Assembly: GCF_004382795.1 (NCBI RefSeq)
Contig: NZ_SMSG01000006.1
Span: 62,001-126,000, forward strand
Direction of reading: 5' to 3'
Source of the DNA: Cumulibacter soli
Lineage (GTDB): Bacteria > Actinomycetota > Actinomycetes > Mycobacteriales > Antricoccaceae
Length of the DNA stretch: 64,000 nucleotides
Part shown: positions 33,574-42,227 of the stretch, one piece after another
Numbering within the stretch: the first letter of the stretch is position 1
How the letters are laid out: every line of letters starts with the position of its first letter
The notes under the pieces: generated by a model
Seen by the model: the letters and a program-made list of their open reading frames with translations, nothing else
Databases searched by the model: none
Told to the model about the DNA's origin: nothing
Made by a program: the position numbers and the translations under genes

Positions 33574-34932
33574 TTACAGGACTCCCAGGTAGGACTCGAT
33601 CTCGAACGGTGTGACCCGAGCGCGGTAGTTCACCCATTCTTGCCGCTTATTCTGCAGGAAGTAGTCGAATAGGTGTTCGCCGAGAATCTCCGGCATCACC
33701 TCAGACTCTTCCAAACAGGTGATGGCCTCGTACAGGTTGTGCGGCAGGTCCGCGATGCCCATCGCGCGGCGTTCGCGCGAGGTGAGCAACGAAACGTCCT
33801 CCTCCGCACCTGGCGGCAGCGTGTATTCCTCCTCGATTCCCTTCAGGCCGGCGCCGATCAGCACCGCGAGCGCGAGATACGGGTTCGCGGACGGGTCCGG
33901 TGAGCGCACTTCCAGCCGCGTCGAGGAAGACTTACCCGGGCTGTATTGCGGGACTCGGATCAGTGCCGAGCGGTTCGCGTGCCCCCAGCAGACCCAGGCG
34001 GGCGCCTCGGACATTTCCCCTTCACCTTCGAACGCGTAAAGGCGTTTGTACGAGTTGACCCACTGGTTGGTGACCGCGGTCAATTCGCGAGCGTGGTGCA
34101 GGATGCCGGCTATGAAGTGCCGCGCCGTCTTCGATAGCGACAGTTCATCGGTGGGGTCGTGGAACGCGTTGTTCTCGCCCTCGAAAAGTGAGAGGTGGGT
34201 ATGCATGCCGGAGCCGGGGTGCTCGGTAAACGGCTTGGGCATGAACGTCGCGTAGACATTTTCCTCCAGCGCGACCTCTTTCATCAGGTGGCGGAAGGTC
34301 ATGATGTTGTCGGCGGTGGTCAGCGCGTCGGCGTACCGCAGGTCAATTTCCTGCTGGCCGGGACCGACCTCGTGATGACTGAACTCGACCGAGATGCCCA
34401 TCGCCTCGAGCGCGCTGACGGCGCGACGACGGAAGTCACGCGCCGACGCATGGGTCGGCATGTCGAAGTATCCGCCGTTGTCGACCGGCCGCGGCGGTTT
34501 GCCGGTGGCGGGGTCGTCTTCCAGCAGGAAGAACTCCATCTCCGGGTGGGTATAGCAGCTGAATCCCATGTCTGAGGCCTTCGCCAGCACCCGGCGTAGC
34601 ACGTGACGGGGGTCCGACCAGGAGGGCTGCCCATCCGGCATCCGGATATCGCAGAACATCCGCGCGGTATCCGAGGGCTGACCGTTGCCTTCGGGGATGA
34701 CCTGGAACGTAGTGGGATCGGGATGGGCGACCATATCGGCCTCGGTCACGCGAGCAAATCCCTGAATCGCCGAGCCGTCGAAGCCGATGCCCTCCTCGAA
34801 GGCGGACTCCAACTCAGCTGGCGCGATCGCGACAGCCTTGAGGAACCCGAGCACATCGGTGAACCACAACCGGACGAAGGTGATGTCGCGCTCTTCGATG
34901 GTGCGCAGGACAAACTGCTGCTGACGGTCCAC
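33574..34932 (-). CDS. glnA2: Glutamine synthetase family protein GlnA2
   Basis: A 452-residue GlnA2-type synthetase. It has DGSAIQGFARVTEADM, the metal-site HPEMEFFLLE, EVGPGQQEIDLRY, KPFTEHPGSGMHTHLSLF and NRSALIRVPQY. Around the position of the GlnA1 adenylylation tyrosine it reads MGIADLPHNLYEAITCLEES, unlike the KDLYELPP site, so GlnE may not modify it. GTG start with GGGAG 6 nt upstream. It leads an operon with the amidotransferase and glnE, and has a GlnR box 52 bp upstream. Substrate could be ammonia or an amine; family members in Streptomyces are reported to glutamylate polyamines. Confidence 0.92.
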   Translation of the reverse strand: MDRQQQFVLRTIEERDITFVRLWFTDVLGFLKAVAIAPAELESAFEEGIGFDGSAIQGFARVTEADMVAHPDPTTFQVIPEGNGQPSDTARMFCDIRMPDGQPSWSDPRHVLRRVLAKASDMGFSCYTHPEMEFFLLEDDPATGKPPRPVDNGGYFDMPTHASARDFRRRAVSALEAMGISVEFSHHEVGPGQQEIDLRYADALTTADNIMTFRHLMKEVALEENVYATFMPKPFTEHPGSGMHTHLSLFEGENNAFHDPTDELSLSKTARHFIAGILHHARELTAVTNQWVNSYKRLYAFEGEGEMSEAPAWVCWGHANRSALIRVPQYSPGKSSSTRLEVRSPDPSANPYLALAVLIGAGLKGIEEEYTLPPGAEEDVSLLTSRERRAMGIADLPHNLYEAITCLEESEVMPEILGEHLFDYFLQNKRQEWVNYRARVTPFEIESYLGVL

Positions 34933-34983
34933 TCTGCTCTCCCTACGACGCCTACCGCGAGACCTCCAGTCTGCCTGGGGTGT

Positions 34984-34999
34984 GTTTCGCCGAGGTTAC
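34984..34999 (-). promoter_or_regulatory. GlnR-type box upstream of the glnA2 operon
   Basis: On the minus strand GTAAC-ctcggc-GAAAC occurs 52 bp before the glnA2 start. Both half-sites and the 6-nt spacing are identical to the first pair of the glnA1 box at 16305-16320. A second pair at the next 6-nt steps is not recognisable. It lies in the 92-bp gap after the L,D-transpeptidase stop. Confidence 0.7.
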
Positions 35000-35024
35000 C
35001 GGAGGTGCGAGTTCGACGAGCCGG

Positions 35025-36242
35025 TTACTTGTTACCGGCCTTCCAGGTATCCCACGGGATGTTCCAGTCGCCCCAGCCGTCCTCGGGTTTCAAATCAACC
35101 TCGGTACCGGTGATCACGACGATATCGCCGTAGGTCGAGTTCTCGTAGAACCAGATGCCGTCGTCCAGGCTGACGTTGATACAGCCATGTGAGACGTTTC
35201 GGACGCCTTGATCAGGCACCGACCATGGGGCGGCATGCACGAACTCACCGGACATCGAGATACGAGTCGCGTATGGCACCTTCTCGTAATAGCCGTCCGG
35301 GTCATCGGTGGGTAGGCCCCACGTCGATGAGTCCATGATCAGACTCTTGTGTTTCTCCTGGACGACGTGAATGCCGCTTTGCGACGGGTACTTGGCCATG
35401 CCGAGCGAGGCGGGCATGGTGCGGACCAGTTCGCCGTTCTTGTAGACGCGCAACTGCTTGTCCGAATTGCTGATCTCCGAGACCATCGAGTCACCGACGA
35501 CGAAATTGGTGGAGACGTCACCCTGCCCGTAGAGGCCGCCGCCGAGGTCTCGGCCATAGACGTCAACCTTCAGATCAACCTTCGTACCGGGCTCGTAATA
35601 GTCCTTGGGACGCCAGTGCGCCTCCATATCGCTGAACCAGTACCACGCGCCCTCGACCTTCGGCGAGGTCGTGACCTTCATGTACCCCTCGGCCTTGTCC
35701 TTATCGGTAATCGGTTCATCGAACCGGACGATGAGCGGCATGCCGACACCGAACGTGTCGCCGGGCTCACTCGGAATGGTGCTGACGGCGGTCTGGTTCT
35801 TCGGCGTGACGGTCTGTATAGAACCGTTGAACTGGCTGGTAATTCCCTTATCGCTCAGCGTCTTCACGAGGGCCGAGTAGGTGCGCCCGTAGCCCAGCGG
35901 CTCAGCGGACTTCCACACTTTCTTGTCCTTGGACAGCGTGCCCTCGACCTCGCCGCCCTCGTTGTTGGTCACCGAAACCGAGGTCATCGTGCCGTCATTG
36001 GCGGTTAGTTCCAAGGGGGTCAATGGATTGACATCAGTCGCGCCGTCCGGCGGGTTCATGCTCACCGCGGTCTGTACCGGCGCCTCGGTCTTCTCGGCCT
36101 CCGCCGAGGGGCCAGAGTCCGCCTTGTTGTTACCGTCCTCGTCGGGAGAATTGGAGTCGACGGTGCACGCGCTCGCTAGCAGCAACGCGAGGAGCGACAT
36201 GAGGGCGACGACCAATTTGGCGGTTTTCGCGTGACGATTCAT
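35025..36242 (-). CDS. L,D-transpeptidase lipoprotein with tandem Ig-like domains
   Basis: A 405-residue cell-wall enzyme making 3-3 peptide crosslinks in peptidoglycan. The signal peptide ends at the lipobox ASAC (Cys about 26), so it is a lipoprotein. Two Ig-like domains (about 65-160 and 165-265) come before the YkuD catalytic domain, with HAAPW and the active site SHGCINVSLDD (Cys354). This is the layout of mycobacterial LdtMt2. The ATG at 36242 is chosen because it gives the signal peptide and follows AGGAAG. Its own promoter region is the 170-bp gap upstream. Confidence 0.94.
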   Translation of the reverse strand: MNRHAKTAKLVVALMSLLALLLASACTVDSNSPDEDGNNKADSGPSAEAEKTEAPVQTAVSMNPPDGATDVNPLTPLELTANDGTMTSVSVTNNEGGEVEGTLSKDKKVWKSAEPLGYGRTYSALVKTLSDKGITSQFNGSIQTVTPKNQTAVSTIPSEPGDTFGVGMPLIVRFDEPITDKDKAEGYMKVTTSPKVEGAWYWFSDMEAHWRPKDYYEPGTKVDLKVDVYGRDLGGGLYGQGDVSTNFVVGDSMVSEISNSDKQLRVYKNGELVRTMPASLGMAKYPSQSGIHVVQEKHKSLIMDSSTWGLPTDDPDGYYEKVPYATRISMSGEFVHAAPWSVPDQGVRNVSHGCINVSLDDGIWFYENSTYGDIVVITGTEVDLKPEDGWGDWNIPWDTWKAGNK

Positions 36243-36412
36243 CGACTTCCTGATAGGAACAGAGCCACGGCGCGGTGCGTGACGCAATCTTGTGCCCAAT
36301 TGTCTACGGGTGTCCCCCATTGTCACACAGGATGTATGCACGCACCGTTATTGCACCGTGAGCCGCTGCTCAATCATCCGCTGCGGATGCGGGCGAACCG
36401 CGCGGTGGGGCG

Positions 36413-37168
36413 CTAGACGGCCGTGATTGGGGCGCGGATCGCGGCGGCGATCACGGTGCGCGCCGACACCAAGGACGGTCCGTACCAGGTGAGGAAACGA
36501 CCGTCGAACAATGCACATCGCCGTCCCGGGAACGCCTCGGGACCGTCAGTTGCGCTGAATGGGTACGGCTCGTCCGGCAGCAGGATCACGTCCGCCGGCA
36601 CCGAGGGCGCCGTTTTTGGATAGCGCGGATCGGTCACCACGTTCTGCAGACCAAGACGGTGCAGCAGGTCGCCGGAAAACGTGTTCGACCCGACAGCCAT
36701 CCACGGTTTGCGCCAGATGAAGCAGGCGACCCGCGTACCCATCAGATCGGGCTCGGGTTCGGCCCAGATACGTTCGGCGGTATCCAACCATCCCGAGCGT
36801 GGCAAGTTCAGTGCGGCCACCATCCGAGCGATCGACGTCAGCGAGTCCTCGAGAGTGTCGGGGCTGGTGACATAGACGGGGATCCCGGCTTCCTGAAGTG
36901 CTTCGACGTGCTCGCGCTGGTTCTCTTCCTTGTTGGCCAGGACGACGTCCGGACGAAGCGCGACGATGCGCGCTATATCCGGCTTCTTCGTGCCCCCGAT
37001 GCGCGCCGCGCTCAGGTCGGCCGGGTGTGTGCACCAGTCGGTGACGCCCACGAGCAATTTCGCCCCGTCGTACGCGACAGACTCGGTCAAGGACGGCACC
37101 AGACTGACTACCCGGCGAACATCGCCGAGTCTCAGTTCGCGGCCAAGATCGTCAGTGACCGTCCGCAT
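36413..37168 (-). CDS. Cobalamin/iron-type binding protein without signal peptide (helical-backbone metal receptor)
   Basis: A 251-residue protein of the BtuF/FepB-like fold (helical-backbone receptor): RVVSLVPSLTESVAYDGAKLLVGVTDWCTHP, then GGTKKPDIARIVALRPDVVLANKEEN, the central helix, and VILLPDEPYPF near the end. No signal peptide, transmembrane anchor or lipobox is present, so unlike transport receptors it should be cytoplasmic. The start at 37168 overlaps the ribonuclease gene by 17 nt. No permease is nearby. Such orphan cytoplasmic forms occur in many bacteria and their role is unclear. Confidence 0.85.
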   Translation of the reverse strand: MRTVTDDLGRELRLGDVRRVVSLVPSLTESVAYDGAKLLVGVTDWCTHPADLSAARIGGTKKPDIARIVALRPDVVLANKEENQREHVEALQEAGIPVYVTSPDTLEDSLTSIARMVAALNLPRSGWLDTAERIWAEPEPDLMGTRVACFIWRKPWMAVGSNTFSGDLLHRLGLQNVVTDPRYPKTAPSVPADVILLPDEPYPFSATDGPEAFPGRRCALFDGRFLTWYGPSLVSARTVIAAAIRAPITAV

Positions 37169-38564
37169 CGCCCACCACATCGAGTCGCAGTTCCGGTAAT
37201 TGAGGGTCGGCCTTGACGACCCGAACATCGACGTGCGCGCCCAGTTCCGCCAGCCCTTCCGCGCGCGCACGAACGGCCGGCTCATCCAGCACCACCGTGA
37301 CGCTCTGCTTATTACGGTCCACGACCGTCGCTCCGAAGGTCGTTCCCACCGAGTCCTGCAGTAACAGCGCTTCGAGGGAGCTGATGATCGCGTTTTCCAG
37401 CCGACCCTCCAGGCCACTGGTCTTACTCATGATCTCGGGAAGTTCTGCCAACGAATCGCGCACCCAAGCCGGCACCGGCTGACCTGCACAATGCGCGAGA
37501 CACACCTCGGTGCCGAAGCGGTCAACCAGCCGGCGAACCGGTGCCGTGACATGTGCGTAGGTCGAGCCGATCGCGGCGTGCACGGCGGCTTCAGGCCGCT
37601 CGTCGACGAAGGCGAGGTAACCCGCGCCGCGGAGCAATTGTGCAGACTGCTCGATGAACGCAACGTTACGAGCGCTACCGCGATCCAGACCGTCCAGAAC
37701 CTCCGATACGTGAGCGCCGTCCGGCCACTCAATCCCGAGCCGGCGGGCGGTTTGGGCCACCTCCCGTAACGTGTCCTCGGACGCAGGCGGCAGCGTGCGC
37801 AGGATTCCGACGCCAGCGGCCAGCATCATCTCGCTGGCCGCCATACCGGTCAGCAACGAGATCTCCGCGTTCCACAACTCGCACGGAAGCTGGCGGCGAT
37901 AGCCGAGCTCCCAGCCGTGCTCACCCTTCTCGACGACCTGCTCAGGCAAGTTCAGGTTGATCGCGTTGCGCTCAGCCGCGATCTTCAGCCGCAATGGACC
38001 GACCTCGGCCAGCAGCCCTAAGGATGGGTGCGCCGATGCATCGTCAAAGGCCCGTTGCGCGCTCTCGTAATCAAGTTGCGCCGTACTGCGGACCTTCGTA
38101 CGCCGTACCGACGCTTCGATGAGTTCGCCCTCAGCATCCAGTCGCAACTGCCAGAGGGCCGCCGGGCGGATCTGCTCCGGCAGCAAACTGGCGGCGCCCT
38201 CGGACAACACGTCAGGGTGCAAGCCGACTCGTTTGTCGGGGCAGTACATGGTCTGACCACGCAGCCGCGTCTCAGCGTCCAGCGCGCCGCCGGGTTCGAC
38301 GAACGCGGCGAGATCAGCGATTGCGTAACTCACGAGGTAACCATCACCGTCCGCGGCGATGTGTACTGCTTGGTCGAGATCGCGAGAACCCGGCGGATCG
38401 AGCGTTACCAGCGGAATATCGGTATCATCGCTTTCGGGTAGCCGCGGCGCGGCGGCGGCCCGCTCAGCCTCCGCTTGCGCCTCGGCCCCGAAGGCGTCGC
38501 GCACGTGCAGATCGTCGCGGACACGCTGAAAGTCGATCCCGGCCGCGATGCGACGAGGATTCAC
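37152..38564 (-). CDS. RNB-domain ribonuclease (RNase II/R superfamily)
   Basis: A 470-residue protein with an RNB exoribonuclease domain: LVTLDPPGSRDLDQAV (catalytic Asp56, Asp62, Asp64), YLVSYAIADLAAFV, RGQTMYCPDKRVGLHPDVLSE and the later SYAHVTAPVRRLVDRF-type motif. It lacks the N-terminal cold-shock domains, and a C-terminal S1 domain is not evident, so it is the short actinobacterial form. Activity is 3'-5' RNA degradation by family. GTG start overlaps the upstream small gene by 4 nt (GTGA), and the downstream binding protein also overlaps; the three form an operon. Confidence 0.9.
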   Translation of the reverse strand: MNPRRIAAGIDFQRVRDDLHVRDAFGAEAQAEAERAAAAPRLPESDDTDIPLVTLDPPGSRDLDQAVHIAADGDGYLVSYAIADLAAFVEPGGALDAETRLRGQTMYCPDKRVGLHPDVLSEGAASLLPEQIRPAALWQLRLDAEGELIEASVRRTKVRSTAQLDYESAQRAFDDASAHPSLGLLAEVGPLRLKIAAERNAINLNLPEQVVEKGEHGWELGYRRQLPCELWNAEISLLTGMAASEMMLAAGVGILRTLPPASEDTLREVAQTARRLGIEWPDGAHVSEVLDGLDRGSARNVAFIEQSAQLLRGAGYLAFVDERPEAAVHAAIGSTYAHVTAPVRRLVDRFGTEVCLAHCAGQPVPAWVRDSLAELPEIMSKTSGLEGRLENAIISSLEALLLQDSVGTTFGATVVDRNKQSVTVVLDEPAVRARAEGLAELGAHVDVRVVKADPQLPELRLDVVGDADGH

Positions 38565-38776
38565 TCGGACGCCCCGCTGCGGTCATCCCCGTCGCGCCAT
38601 TCGCGGTCCTCCTCGGACAGCCGCTCCTCACGCGAATGCAGCGCCGCCAGGCCGTTCGCGGCCTCCTCCGGGGTGTCGTACGGGCCGAGGCGCTCGCTGG
38701 CTTTCGCCTCGTGCGCACGGATCACTTTGCCGTCGGCGACTCGCAGCCACCACTTCTCGTCATACGCATCGACCAT
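38561..38776 (-). CDS. Small acidic protein, SPOR-like, first gene of the RNB operon
   Basis: A 71-residue protein, MVDAYDEKWWLRVADGKV...GPYDTPEEAANGLAAL. The pattern of an aromatic strand, GPYDTPEEA turn and helix is that of a small SPOR-like or sporulation-related-repeat fold seen in actinobacteria. The start at 38776 follows AAGGGAGGGAAC, a strong ribosome-binding site; an upstream ATG at 38800 would be inside it. Coupled to the ribonuclease by a 4-nt overlap. Function unknown. Confidence 0.78.
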   Translation of the reverse strand: MVDAYDEKWWLRVADGKVIRAHEAKASERLGPYDTPEEAANGLAALHSREERLSEEDREWRDGDDRSGASE

Positions 38777-38955
38777 GTTCCCTCCCTTAACGAGACCCAT
38801 GAATCGGACCTCTCCACCCTAACCGGGCGCGGCCTCGAACGTCGCTCGTTCGTCGAGGTCGATGATTGCCAACCCTCCTGCTCGCCGAAGCCCCGTATTC
38901 GTCGGCGGCTAGCATGCAGCTGAGAAGAACAAAACGAACTCGCCTGGAGTCCTAC

Positions 38956-39768
38956 GTGAGCGCAGAGCCGTCAGCCACCGCCACCGCGCGGTCCTTCGAC
39001 AAATTGTCACAGTTTCTCGGAGCTCGGGTGACGCTTCAACCGGACTACTCGACTGAGATCATCATCCCCGCGACCGACCATCTGCTCGACGAGACCGGTC
39101 GCCACGGTGACCTCGCGCTCATGTGCGCGATCGATGTCGCCACGGGGATGGCCAGCAGCATGTCGAAAGAGACGACGACCGCGACGCTGACCAGTGACCT
39201 GTCGGTCGACATGATCGCGCCGCCGGCACCTGGCCCGCTGCGCACCACCGGACGGGTGGTCAACGTCGGCAAACGGATCATCATGAACCAGGCGATCGTC
39301 ACCGACAGCACCTCGGCGACGGTCGCGTTCGCGACGGCAGGTTACGCCCCGATCGGTGAGGCCAAGTTCAACGGCGCCGCCCACAGCCTGCTCGGCGAAA
39401 CCCAGGACCTCGCCGCGCCGGAGTATGCGCAGACGTCGATTGCCGAGTACTACAGCACCGCACCGAGCCTCGAGGTTCCCGACGCGATCGCGTCGATCGA
39501 ACTGAACGAGATGACCGCGAACCCCTTCGGGTTCTTGCACGGGGCGGTCGGCGCGCACCTGTTCCTGTCGGGCGCGCGCCGTCACGGCATCGTCCGCCCG
39601 AACACGTTCACGGTGCGATATCTGCGTCCGGTCACCCAGGGACCCGCCGACGTCCTCGTCGAGGATCGCTTTGAGAACGGCGATGTCCTCGGAATGCGGC
39701 TGAGTCTGATCGACCGCGGCACCGACAAGATCGCCTCCATCGCGCACGTCGCCGGACGCACGTCCTGA
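38956..39768 (+). CDS. Double hot-dog acyl-CoA thioesterase family protein
   Basis: A 270-residue protein with two hot-dog domains of the PaaI type. The first (about 30-135) has HGDLALMCAIDVATGMA and the second (about 165-270) has NPFGFLHGAVGAHLFLSGARRHG, the classical loop around the central helix. Predicted role is hydrolysis of acyl-CoA thioesters. GTG at 38956 with GGAG 6 nt upstream; the frame is open upstream but the extra residues do not fit the fold. Next to a convergent F420-type oxidoreductase. Confidence 0.82.
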   Translation: MSAEPSATATARSFDKLSQFLGARVTLQPDYSTEIIIPATDHLLDETGRHGDLALMCAIDVATGMASSMSKETTTATLTSDLSVDMIAPPAPGPLRTTGRVVNVGKRIIMNQAIVTDSTSATVAFATAGYAPIGEAKFNGAAHSLLGETQDLAAPEYAQTSIAEYYSTAPSLEVPDAIASIELNEMTANPFGFLHGAVGAHLFLSGARRHGIVRPNTFTVRYLRPVTQGPADVLVEDRFENGDVLGMRLSLIDRGTDKIASIAHVAGRTS

Positions 39769-39776
39769 CCTACGAC

Positions 39777-39853
39777 CGGCACATCGGTCTGCGGAGCGCC
39801 GGTGACGACGAGATAGTTCGGATCCGAAAAGTCAGAGAACGGCCGATGTGCCG
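39777..39853. terminator. Long stem-loop between convergent genes
   Basis: Perfect 11-bp arms CGGCACATCGG and CCGATGTGCCG enclose a 55-nt loop that itself contains the palindrome TTCGGATCCGAA. It lies between the thioesterase end (39768) and the oxidoreductase end (39862) and probably ends both transcripts. Confidence 0.5.
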
Positions 39854-39861
39854 TACGACGG

Positions 39862-40959
39862 TTATGCCCGGCGCGATCCGGGGTTGAGTGAGAGGCCCTC
39901 GTGCAGGTTCGGCCGGCGAATCTTCCGATACTCGCCCACTACTGTCCGCAACTGCTCCGGCGAGGCGCCGTGCATGATGACGCCGTCCACCCCGAGATCG
40001 AACTGCCGATCGACAGCGGCGGCGCACTGCGCCGCCGTGCCGATAGCCGCCGGTTCCATCCACGCGGCCGGCAATAGATCGCCAATTTCCCGCAACTGCG
40101 CAGGTGTAGCGATCGTGTCGACCGGTCCACGCAGCGAGCGCACTACCGCTGACTCGCGGAAATCCGCAATCGGCTGCTCATCCCAGCCGTTGGTGCGCAC
40201 CAGCAGTTCGGCGTACCCCTGCATATAACCAGCAAGGCGACCGACAGTCTTGCGCAGAATGACGTCCTCGTCCATTCCGTCCGTGCAGATCGTCGCGTAG
40301 CAGGACCAGATCCGGACCTCAGCGGGATCGCGACCGATCCGCTCGCATTCCTCGCGCACCGTATCCACGCATCGCTTCGTCGTCTCGTCCGTGAAGAAGG
40401 TGTGCAGTACGACGGCGTCGTATTCGCGAGCGGCCAGCCGAAGCGTCTGCGGGCCGAACGCGGTAATCAGCAACGGCGTCGGTGCGACCGGCGGCGGGTT
40501 CAGCATCAACCGAGGCCACGAGCCGGCCGGGCCGACGTGCCCTTCGACGAGTTCACCGTCGAGCAGACGCCGAAAGAGCCGCGCATAGTCCTCAAGCTCG
40601 GCGGTCGTGGACATATCCAGCCCCGAGCCCAACAACGACGGGCGTACGCCGCGCCCTACGCCCAGCGTGTATCGACCACCAGTCAGCGCCTGCATGGTGC
40701 TGGCATGCCCAGCGAGCGCCATCGGCGTACGGGTGTGGAAGTTCGTCACCCCCGTGGCGATGCCCAAGCGCTCGGACGCCGCACCGATCGCGCCGCAGAT
40801 CGTGGCGGCTTCCTTGGTGGCGAACCGTTCGGATTCGAACGCCGAGCCGATCCCGATGTCCTCGGCATCACGGGCTTCCTGCACGACGGCCCTGATGTCG
40901 GTCGCACCACCCGCGAGCGCGTAGAACCCCAACTCCGGCAGCATGTGTTCGGCACTCAC
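39862..40959 (-). CDS. LLM-class oxidoreductase, probably F420-dependent
   Basis: A 365-residue luciferase-like monooxygenase-fold protein with GFYALAGG at the start, ESERFATKEAATICGAIGAASERLGIATGVTNFHTRTPMALAGHA, GRYTLGVGRGVRPSL and LLITAFGPQTLRLAAREYDAVVLHTFF. The pattern resembles the actinobacterial TIGR03857-like F420 group, which transfers hydride to or from small molecules. The substrate is unknown. GTG start with AGGTGG upstream. Confidence 0.85.
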   Translation of the reverse strand: MSAEHMLPELGFYALAGGATDIRAVVQEARDAEDIGIGSAFESERFATKEAATICGAIGAASERLGIATGVTNFHTRTPMALAGHASTMQALTGGRYTLGVGRGVRPSLLGSGLDMSTTAELEDYARLFRRLLDGELVEGHVGPAGSWPRLMLNPPPVAPTPLLITAFGPQTLRLAAREYDAVVLHTFFTDETTKRCVDTVREECERIGRDPAEVRIWSCYATICTDGMDEDVILRKTVGRLAGYMQGYAELLVRTNGWDEQPIADFRESAVVRSLRGPVDTIATPAQLREIGDLLPAAWMEPAAIGTAAQCAAAVDRQFDLGVDGVIMHGASPEQLRTVVGEYRKIRRPNLHEGLSLNPGSRRA

Positions 40960-41074
40960 GTCTGATCCACCTCTTTATGCAAGTCAGTACCCGGCAGCGC
41001 CGAGTGTGGGTTGATCTGGATCCACTGGCTCCCAGTGCACCACGTTGCACCCGGATTCCTTGTACCGCGCGGCA

Positions 41075-42112
41075 TTAGATGCCGACTTCGCGCAATGCGG
41101 CGCGCGCAGATTCGGCCAGTGCATCGGTCGAGGCACGCGCCTTAGAGATCTGCTCGGCATAACCGTCGTCCGCCATCACGCCCGCCGCGTACCGTGCACG
41201 GACGCCGACGCCGATGCACGCCGAACGCCACTTGGCGAAGCCGATCCAGTACGGCAGGTTGGATACGTCCCTACCGGACGTCGACGCGTATCGCTCGATG
41301 AGTTCCTTGCGGGTCAGGTATCCCTCGACGCTGCTCGGGCCGGGGGTGGTGAACGTGCCGTCTTCGCCGGGCTCCTGCCACGAAGCCATCATCCAGGACA
41401 GGTCCGCCAGCGGGTCACCCGTGGTCGCCAGTTCCCAGTCGAATACCGCTACTGCGGTGCCATCGGGTGCATATGAGATATTGCCGGGACGGAAGTCGCC
41501 GTGCACGATGCCGTTGCCCTGAGCGGGGATATGAGCGGCGAGCAGGTCGTGCACCTCGTTCATCAGCGGATCGTCGACCCCGTTCGCTTCGAGTTGGCGT
41601 TTCCACCGGCGCAGTTGCCGCTCGACGAATCCGGTATTGCGGATCAGTTCGCCCAGGCCGGCGGCTGCCGGATCGATGTCATGCAAGGCAACCATCACGT
41701 CGATCGTCTGCTCGGCAGCACGGCGACGCGCCTCGAGATTTAGCTGTGCGCCTTCCTCGGCATCGGCCAGCACGCGGCCATCCACGAACTCCATCACGTA
41801 GAAGTCGGCACCGGTGACCGAGGCGTCGTCACAGTACGCGACCGGCGGCGGCACGGGCACCGCGGAGGACTTCAACGCCGAGATGAACTGCCACTCGCGC
41901 TTGACATCATGGGCCGTGGACAGCACACCGCCGGTCGGTGGACGACGTAACGCGTAGCGCTTCCCCGCCGCATCAGTGACGCCGTAGGTGAGGTTCGACC
42001 GACCACCGGACACCAGTGAGAAATTTACCGGTGCCTGCAGTCCGTCGATGTTGTCCGACAGCCACGCCCGCACCTTGTTTTCCTCGATGCCGACGAGTTC
42101 GTCTTGCGCCAT
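41075..42112 (-). CDS. Phosphotransferase (APH family, ACAD10-like)
   Basis: A 345-residue aminoglycoside-phosphotransferase-fold kinase. It shows the glycine-rich SGGRSNLTYGV, RRPPTGG, the catalytic loop IVHGDFRPGNISY and the metal site FDWELATTGDPLADLSW. Actinobacterial members with the RRPP and DWELAT motifs resemble the kinase domain of ACAD10 and occur among acyl-CoA genes, where they may phosphorylate hydroxyacyl groups. TTGGAGGGCGA precedes the ATG. Divergent from a TetR regulator. Confidence 0.88.
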   Translation of the reverse strand: MAQDELVGIEENKVRAWLSDNIDGLQAPVNFSLVSGGRSNLTYGVTDAAGKRYALRRPPTGGVLSTAHDVKREWQFISALKSSAVPVPPPVAYCDDASVTGADFYVMEFVDGRVLADAEEGAQLNLEARRRAAEQTIDVMVALHDIDPAAAGLGELIRNTGFVERQLRRWKRQLEANGVDDPLMNEVHDLLAAHIPAQGNGIVHGDFRPGNISYAPDGTAVAVFDWELATTGDPLADLSWMMASWQEPGEDGTFTTPGPSSVEGYLTRKELIERYASTSGRDVSNLPYWIGFAKWRSACIGVGVRARYAAGVMADDGYAEQISKARASTDALAESARAALREVGI

Positions 42113-42215
42113 TCGCCCTCCAAGCTCATGATCCAGCCGCGTAGTTATCGCTCGTTCAAATGGACACTACCGTGACGCGTGTTGGCTCGTAAGTCCCAAC
42201 CTGGTCCGCCGTGGC

Positions 42216-42221
42216 TATGCT
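42216..42221 (+). promoter_or_regulatory. -10 element for the leaderless TetR gene
   Basis: TATGCT is followed by TGCGCG and the TetR ATG at 42228. The gene has no Shine-Dalgarno sequence. The 115-bp gap to the divergent phosphotransferase shows no strong palindrome. Confidence 0.5.
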
Positions 42222-42227
42222 TGCGCG

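Noticed and set aside
41023-41037. CACTGG-ctc-CCAGTG as an operator
   Set aside because: Arms are only 6 bp, and one such repeat is expected by chance in a window of this size.
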